A stretch of DNA of 64,000 nt from Portulaca oleracea (Eukaryota > Streptophyta > Magnoliopsida > Caryophyllales > Portulacaceae). The translations under genes were made by a program, and so were the position numbers. The DNA is taken from positions 17,042,391-17,106,390 of the forward strand of contig CM055868.1 of assembly GCA_029582165.1 (NCBI GenBank). The letters run 5' to 3'. The notes beneath the pieces are model-generated. The model searched no databases. It was not told where the DNA came from and worked only from the letters and a program-made list of their open reading frames with translations. Shown one piece after another: positions 59,397-64,000 of the stretch (the first letter of the stretch is position 1; each line of letters opens with the position of its first letter).

Positions 59397-59978
59397 AAAT
59401 AACATATTTAAACTTTAAAGTACCTACACCTTGATTTACAACACATAATAGCAAACCCTAGTCTCCTTCTCTCTTTTTCTCTCTAGAAAACCCTAGCCTC
59501 CACTTTGTTGAAGGGGCGTCCATCGATTCCTTTGTTAATGGTAAGTCCCAATTTGATTGATTTCTACTTCAATTGTTAGTTAGGTTTTACGTTTACGCAA
59601 AGAAAATTAGTCTCTTCTTTTGTAAGAGTTTTTATTGTACCCTTATTTAAGGTTTTTAGTCTCTTTCTAGAGTTTTATTGTTCCCTTATTTAGGGTTTTT
59701 AGTCTCTTTCGAGAGTTTTTGTTCAGTTGGTGTGGTCTAGTACGTTGGATGAAGATCTACTTTCAAATCGCTATAGCACGGGTTGTGAGGTTCTCCGTCA
59801 ATGGTAAAGATGCAGAGTCATCGAAGAAATCGGAGTCGAACGTTAGTAAGATTAGTATTAGTTATTTGGAAGTTGAATTTCATATCTATGTTTTAGATCT
59901 ACAATTGTTCAATCACGATTTTCATTGTAAGTGTCGTATGGCTTGCTATTAATGAAATATGTTTGATTTCAAAAAAAC
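59397..59978 (+). mobile_element. Retroposed segment with 17 bp target duplication and A-tail
   Basis: AACTTGGAACTTAATAT occurs at 59380-59396 and 59979-59995. The inserted 582 bp ends TTGATTTCAAAAAAAC, a short A-tail just before the right duplication. Long direct repeats plus an A-tail are the mark of LINE-driven insertion. The insert contains two telo-box-like AAACCCTAG motifs, a CT-rich leader, and an ATG at once followed by GTAAGT (near 59539), as at the 5' end of a plant housekeeping gene whose first intron follows the start codon. The 77-residue frame at 59719-59952 has no motif I know. The parent gene is not recognised. Confidence 0.75.
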
Positions 59979-59995
59979 AACTTGGAACTTAATAT

Positions 59996-60779
59996 TAGCC
60001 CATTAAATGTCCGATGCTTTACACGCCAATTTGCCTTAACTGAAATAGCCTATAAATTCTCTTTTTTCATAAGACGACATTTTTCCAAAATAATACATGT
60101 ATTTATTTGTTTAGTGCAAACAAATATGTGTATATTTCATGCGGAAGATATATATTTTTATTAACGTCATGTCTAAGTTTTGGACTCCACAGGTCAAAGA
60201 TATATAATGTCTCAATTAGGAGTCGAGAGATATACTCGATTGTATATATCATATTTAATTTTCACATATTGAAATTTGTCAAAATTTTACGTTCAATAAA
60301 GAGAATCGAGGTAATCGAAGGGTGTAGGAGAAGCCAGTAATTACTAAGGGTTTAAGGCGTTGTAGAAATTAATATTTGACATGACGGATTGAGTTTAAGT
60401 TGAGGGGGCTCTTTACGGCGGATGTGATGATGACTGGACGCAACAGTACTAGGGAGTTATTGATCTCCTCAAAGGTGGTTGACCTTGTAGTTCCTTCTCC
60501 TCGGCGAGGTTTATATTTATAGGGCCCGTCATGGCACTCATGACACACTACATCCTGCCCCACAAAAGAAAAAAACCAAGAAAAATGGGGCCTTTACAGT
60601 CCAACGCCAGATCGTTTCTTTTCCCTTTCAACAACCCTGGCCTATTTGCCCGCCTATTTGCCCTATTGTTAGGAAAGGGATGTGTTGTAATTGATGATCC
60701 ACCCAAGGAGTTTTGGAGGAATGGAACCATTCCTTCTTCGGACTTGTGGTTGATCCCTCAACCTGGTCCGTCTCCCAAC
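59996..60779. other. No gene recognised; possible LINE 5' region at the right end
   Basis: AT-rich to about 60360, then less so. The frame at 60531-60812 (93 codons) may be part of the LINE D leader or ORF1 start, but it has no diagnostic motif. Confidence 0.4.
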
Positions 60780-60839
60780 TGGAGTCAACCATCAACAACA
60801 ACTAGGGTCTAAGGGGGCCAGTTGTAGTCGAACCTGTGG

Positions 60840-61889
60840 AGAACGACGCAACCCTCTTCAGGATCAAGGTTGCCAACTTGTATGATGCTCTAGATCTCTA
60901 TAAAGCACATAATGCAGCAATCATAGGAGCCATGATAGTCTTGAAGTTTTGCGGGGAGGAGGGGGTGCCAAGAGGTTAAACTTCCATTTAACCCTTATAT
61001 GGATTCAAGTGAAATGGATTCCATTTAAGCACCGACGTCTAAGCGTGGTGAAAGCCCTAGCTACAGTCGTTGGAGAATTCGTGGAAACAAACTTTCACGA
61101 AGAAGTTAACACTTCCAAGGATAGGGTGAAGATGAGAGTGAAGGTGGACCTGATGAGGCCTTTGGTCCTAGGAGCCTTCGTCAGCACAACAAAAGGGGAG
61201 TCTCAATGGGTCAAGTTCAGGTATGAAGGAATCTTTTGCATGTGTAAAAACGTGGGTTGGTTGGTCACAGGATTCAAGATTGTTATAAGGTAAATATTGG
61301 GGATGCAGCTAGGGGAACTGTCCAAAGATTCAATGAGTGGGACAGGCAAGGTTATCAAATCCTCTCCTCGTCGGAACCATTGTATTCCTACAAAATCTTC
61401 ACCTTTTCACCCATTGAGCCGTTCTTGACAACAAAGTTCAAAAGAGGGATCCCCATTTTCACAAAGGTCAACCAAAGGCATATGATTTTTGCAAATCTAC
61501 TATCGAAGGAACGAGGTGCACATGTTATCCCCGGGAGGGGGCCCCTGATAATTCCAGTAGAACCAAGCTGCCAAGGTCACCGTCAAGAAGGCTTACATCT
61601 AGCAGGGAGCAGTGCATGGAACGGCAGAGGTATGCAAGGGGGTGTACCTCAAATACAAAGGGAAAAAATGGAATGGGAGCCTCATCTAAATATTAACCAC
61701 GGGAAGCAGATCAATCAAGAGGGGCCTCAAGGTGGCCCTAACACATACTTTTTCAGAGTGGCGACACCAACGCATGAAGAGGTAGAGGAGATGAACTTAA
61801 CGTCGGGACCTGTTCGACCTGCATGGGCTTATTACGTTAAGGAGAATCAATGCCTTCTAATCGGGCAGTATAGTGAGGGCCCATATTGA
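60840..61889 (+). pseudogene. LINE D ORF1 (DUF4283 / zf-CCHC_4 type)
   Basis: The RNA-binding ORF1 protein of a plant L1 element. The blocks are IWIQVKWIPFKHRRLSVVKA, MRVKVDLMRPLVLGAF and SQWVKFRYEGIF, followed by a CxxC...GHxxxxC zinc knuckle. A one-base frameshift between C-M-C-K-N-V-G and G-H-R-I-Q-D-C splits the knuckle, so two overlapping frames (60949-61293 and 61257-61889) each carry half. The second frame runs on for 210 residues of low-conservation tail with no known domain. Gene order (ORF1 then endonuclease) supports the call. Confidence 0.75.
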
Positions 61890-62735
61890 GGTATTACCAA
61901 ACCCTTTCCAATTTTTGTGGGGGTTGAAAAGGGTAAATCTACAATTGGGGGGAGTCCAGGGAATCCCATTTCCATTCCGTTAACAACTTCGAGAGGCCCA
62001 GTCCTTACAGGCATTTATGTGAGATAGAGACAAGTCAGAGGGTATAGCACAGGGCCTCTATAAATAGTGAGTTAAACATAGATTTGGGACTTGCAACTAT
62101 ACCTTACCACCTTGAATTTCAAATCCCTATATATTTCCCAGCAAATCTTTCCATGGAAGGCCAGGGCTCATCTTAGGGGATCGACATCAACATGGTCGTG
62201 TTGAAAATGGAAGAAACAGAAGAGGGAGGGTGTTACCTAAGCCTCCATTTCAGCATAGCAAGAAAGGTTCCAGATCTTCATGAAATGGAAGTTGATGGTA
62301 AGCATCAATCAAACATGTCCGTGGGAAAAGATCTTAGCGAGAGCAAGGGATTGACATTGGAAGTGATCAAGGCTGGAGCTAATCAGCTAATGGGATCTAT
62401 TGAGCATCGAACCAGGGCAAGAAGTGAAGAGTTGTCGGTTGCCAAAGAGGAAGCATTAAAGCAACTTAAACAAGTGAAGAGGAAGACGGCTTCAACACCG
62501 GAGCTAGGGAGCGTGTCTTCTGGATCTAGAGAAGAAGAGGAGGTATATTCAATGCTAGCAAAAAGGTTCAAGAAAACAGAGATACAGATGTGCACAGGTG
62601 GGTTTTGGATTGGATTTTCTAGGGAAGCGGACGCCAACAAATCTACAATATCCAACAGGATGTTCAATGGGAAATGCTACTATAGGAGGCGAGCATAGGC
62701 CAAGGGGACCAGTTGGAAAGGGTCCCCAAAACAAC
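61890..62735 (+). pseudogene. LINE D ORF1 tail / inter-ORF region
   Basis: An open stretch at 62192-62698 (168 codons) is rich in Lys, Glu and Ser (ARSEELSVAKEEALKQLKQV) and could be the variable C-terminal tail of ORF1 or a spacer before ORF2. It has no recognised domain. Stops separate it from the preceding frame. Confidence 0.45.
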
Positions 62736-64000
62736 CACGATCATGGGAGCCTGGAACTGTAAAGGATTGGGCACAACGAAGGCCTCTGTAATTCCATATA
62801 TTAAGTGGATTCTCCGCAACTATTCGTCGGAGGTGTTTTGTTTGTTTAAATGTAAATAGTCTTTGGACGTTGTAAGGAAGAAGCTTGCTTCTCTCCAGCT
62901 AGGTGTGGTAGGAGGTTGTGATGCCGTAGTTAGAAGTGGTGGTCTCGTAGTTCTTAGTATGAATCCTAGCGGAGTCTATCTGGTGTATGTATCCTCAAAT
63001 GTAGCTCTATGTCGATTGAATGAAAAAGGATTAACTTGCAGTATGTCTATTTTATCTATAGTCATCATGAGGTTCAGCATAGAGAGCAGGTATGGAGAGA
63101 GATTACGCAAATCTGTGCAGGCATAAGGGAAATTCTGTTCATTCTAGGTGACTTTAATCAAGTGGAAGGAACTTTTTAAAACATGGGAGGCTCACAACTG
63201 ATACAGAGCCAGTAGTGTTTTTTGGACTGGAAGTCGGAAATAGGGTTGATTGACATCCCATCAAAAGGCCTACAGTACTTGGACCAATAACCGGAGTGAT
63301 ATGGGCCTCATATTGGAAAAGCTGGATCGTGGATATTGTAATCAGGAGGGTATCGCCTCAAGCCCAAATGCGTTCATTCTAAATTTTCCTATTCTTCTGT
63401 CAGACCACGGGCTCATCATCTTGATGGATTCCAAAGAAAAAGGCCTGAGGAAGAGGAAAGGTTACTGATTGGAAGCCTGGTGCTTGAAGGTAAGAGAGCT
63501 CAGGGATCTGCATACGGAGCAGGAATTCCTCGAACCAAGGGGGTCCTTCAGTCTTCAGAATTGTGAGGAAGTTAGGATCTCTAAGAAAAGTATGTAAGAG
63601 GTGGTGCCTCAGCTGGAAAATGTCGATGCAAGATCCAATCAAAGTTGTTGTGGAATCATTGCAAAGTATACAACGGAACTAGATGACGTGGTCCGCCAAA
63701 TCCAAAGATCATGCGAGTCTTTGAAAACCAGAACTTCCATCACAAAAGCATTACAACTGGCAGAGAGTTATTGGAAACAAAGGGCGAAGGTGAGATGGGA
63801 TGCGGAAGGTGATAAGATGAAAAAATTCTTCTTCCGGCACTACTAGGTGAAGAAGCAGTTTTCAATTATCAAAGGACTAAGGACGGCTGAGGGGTCATGC
63901 TGCAATGACGAGGAAGAAATTATGGGAGAAGCAGTATCTTATTTTTCTGGGCTATTCCAGAGAAGGGGGGTCTGTAATCTCTACGGGAGAGAACCATAGC
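62736..64000 (+). pseudogene. LINE D ORF2: AP-endonuclease and linker to RT
   Basis: The endonuclease starts with MGAWNCKGLG (62741), where the family has WNCRGLG. It continues with RSGGLVVLSMNPSGVYLVYV, then ILGDFNQVEG near 63150, the catalytic GDFN block, intact. Next are TWTNNRSD, EKLDRGYCN and LLSDHGLIIL (the SDH catalytic block, 63400). From 63601 a linker QLAESYWKQRAKVRWDAEGD with KKFFFRHY leads toward RT, matching the usual YWKQRSRxxWLxxGDxNTKFFH stretch. Frameshifts and stops at about 62850, 63120, 63180 and 63845 break it. The window ends before RT. Confidence 0.8.

Larger units (their letters stand above)
60780..64000 (+). mobile_element. L1-type LINE D, runs off right edge
   Basis: ORF1 with a DUF4283/zf-CCHC_4-like region is followed by an AP-endonuclease and the pre-RT linker of ORF2, in normal order on the plus strand. 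RT would lie beyond the window. Frameshifts and stops are present, so this copy is dead or nearly so. The 5' end is not exactly placed. Confidence 0.82.

Overview
The window is intergenic plant DNA packed with transposable elements. It carries intact-looking signatures of Ty3/gypsy (chromovirus-like, Tat/Ogre-like and Athila-like), Ty1/copia, L1-type LINE, hAT, CACTA and Mutator-like (MULE) elements, long (TA)n arrays, and one credible host gene, a STIG1-like secreted cysteine-rich protein. This points to a flowering plant, probably a eudicot; the species cannot be named from the sequence. There is no bacterial, organellar, rRNA, tRNA or CRISPR signal.

1-14.2 kb: a gypsy element on the minus strand (RT/RNase H at the left edge, gag-protease at 4.5-6.0 kb) is split by a 3.3 kb solo LTR. 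A second solo LTR of the same family, inverted, splits a copia integrase fragment at 8.5-12.1 kb. A second copia integrase fragment follows and is split by an 844 bp CACTA element. A 364 bp MULE MITE ends the block. 14.5-22.6 kb: a minus-strand L1 LINE bounded by (TA)n arrays, a MULE MITE nested inside a related MULE MITE, a GTTGC-rich repeat field, a minus-strand copia gag with its primer site and LTR, and a tandem-repeat field. 22.6-30.2 kb: polypurine tract, a long LTR (carrying another MULE foldback) and plus-strand gag-protease of a Tat/Ogre-like element, cut off at the start of pol. 30.2-33.3 kb: minus-strand Athila-like gag-protease, cut off before RT and carrying a hAT element.

34-40.2 kb: a MULE transposase SWIM-domain remnant, a possible hAT MITE, and a copia element with two LTRs, 5 bp target duplications and only gag-protease inside. 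41.2-41.8 kb: the STIG1-like gene. 42.6-43.6 kb: a giant (TA)n tract and a TA-flanked inverted-repeat element. 43.6-52.3 kb: a plus-strand LINE (ORF1, endonuclease, RT) split by a solo LTR that itself contains another solo LTR, and again by a second gag-protease-only copia element. 52.3-60.8 kb: LTR debris, a third copia gag with its LTR, three kinds of tandem repeat, a foldback element and a retroposed segment with a 17 bp target duplication. 60.8-64 kb: a further LINE running off the right edge.

Almost every coding trace is broken by stops or frameshifts. The useful information lies in the insertion order, which the target-site duplications and the continuity of interrupted host elements fix at many points. 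No obvious new cellular system was found. The best leads are the gag-protease-only copia pair, the nested insertions, the near-identical inverted repeat around (TA)n, the retroposed segment and the STIG1-like gene.
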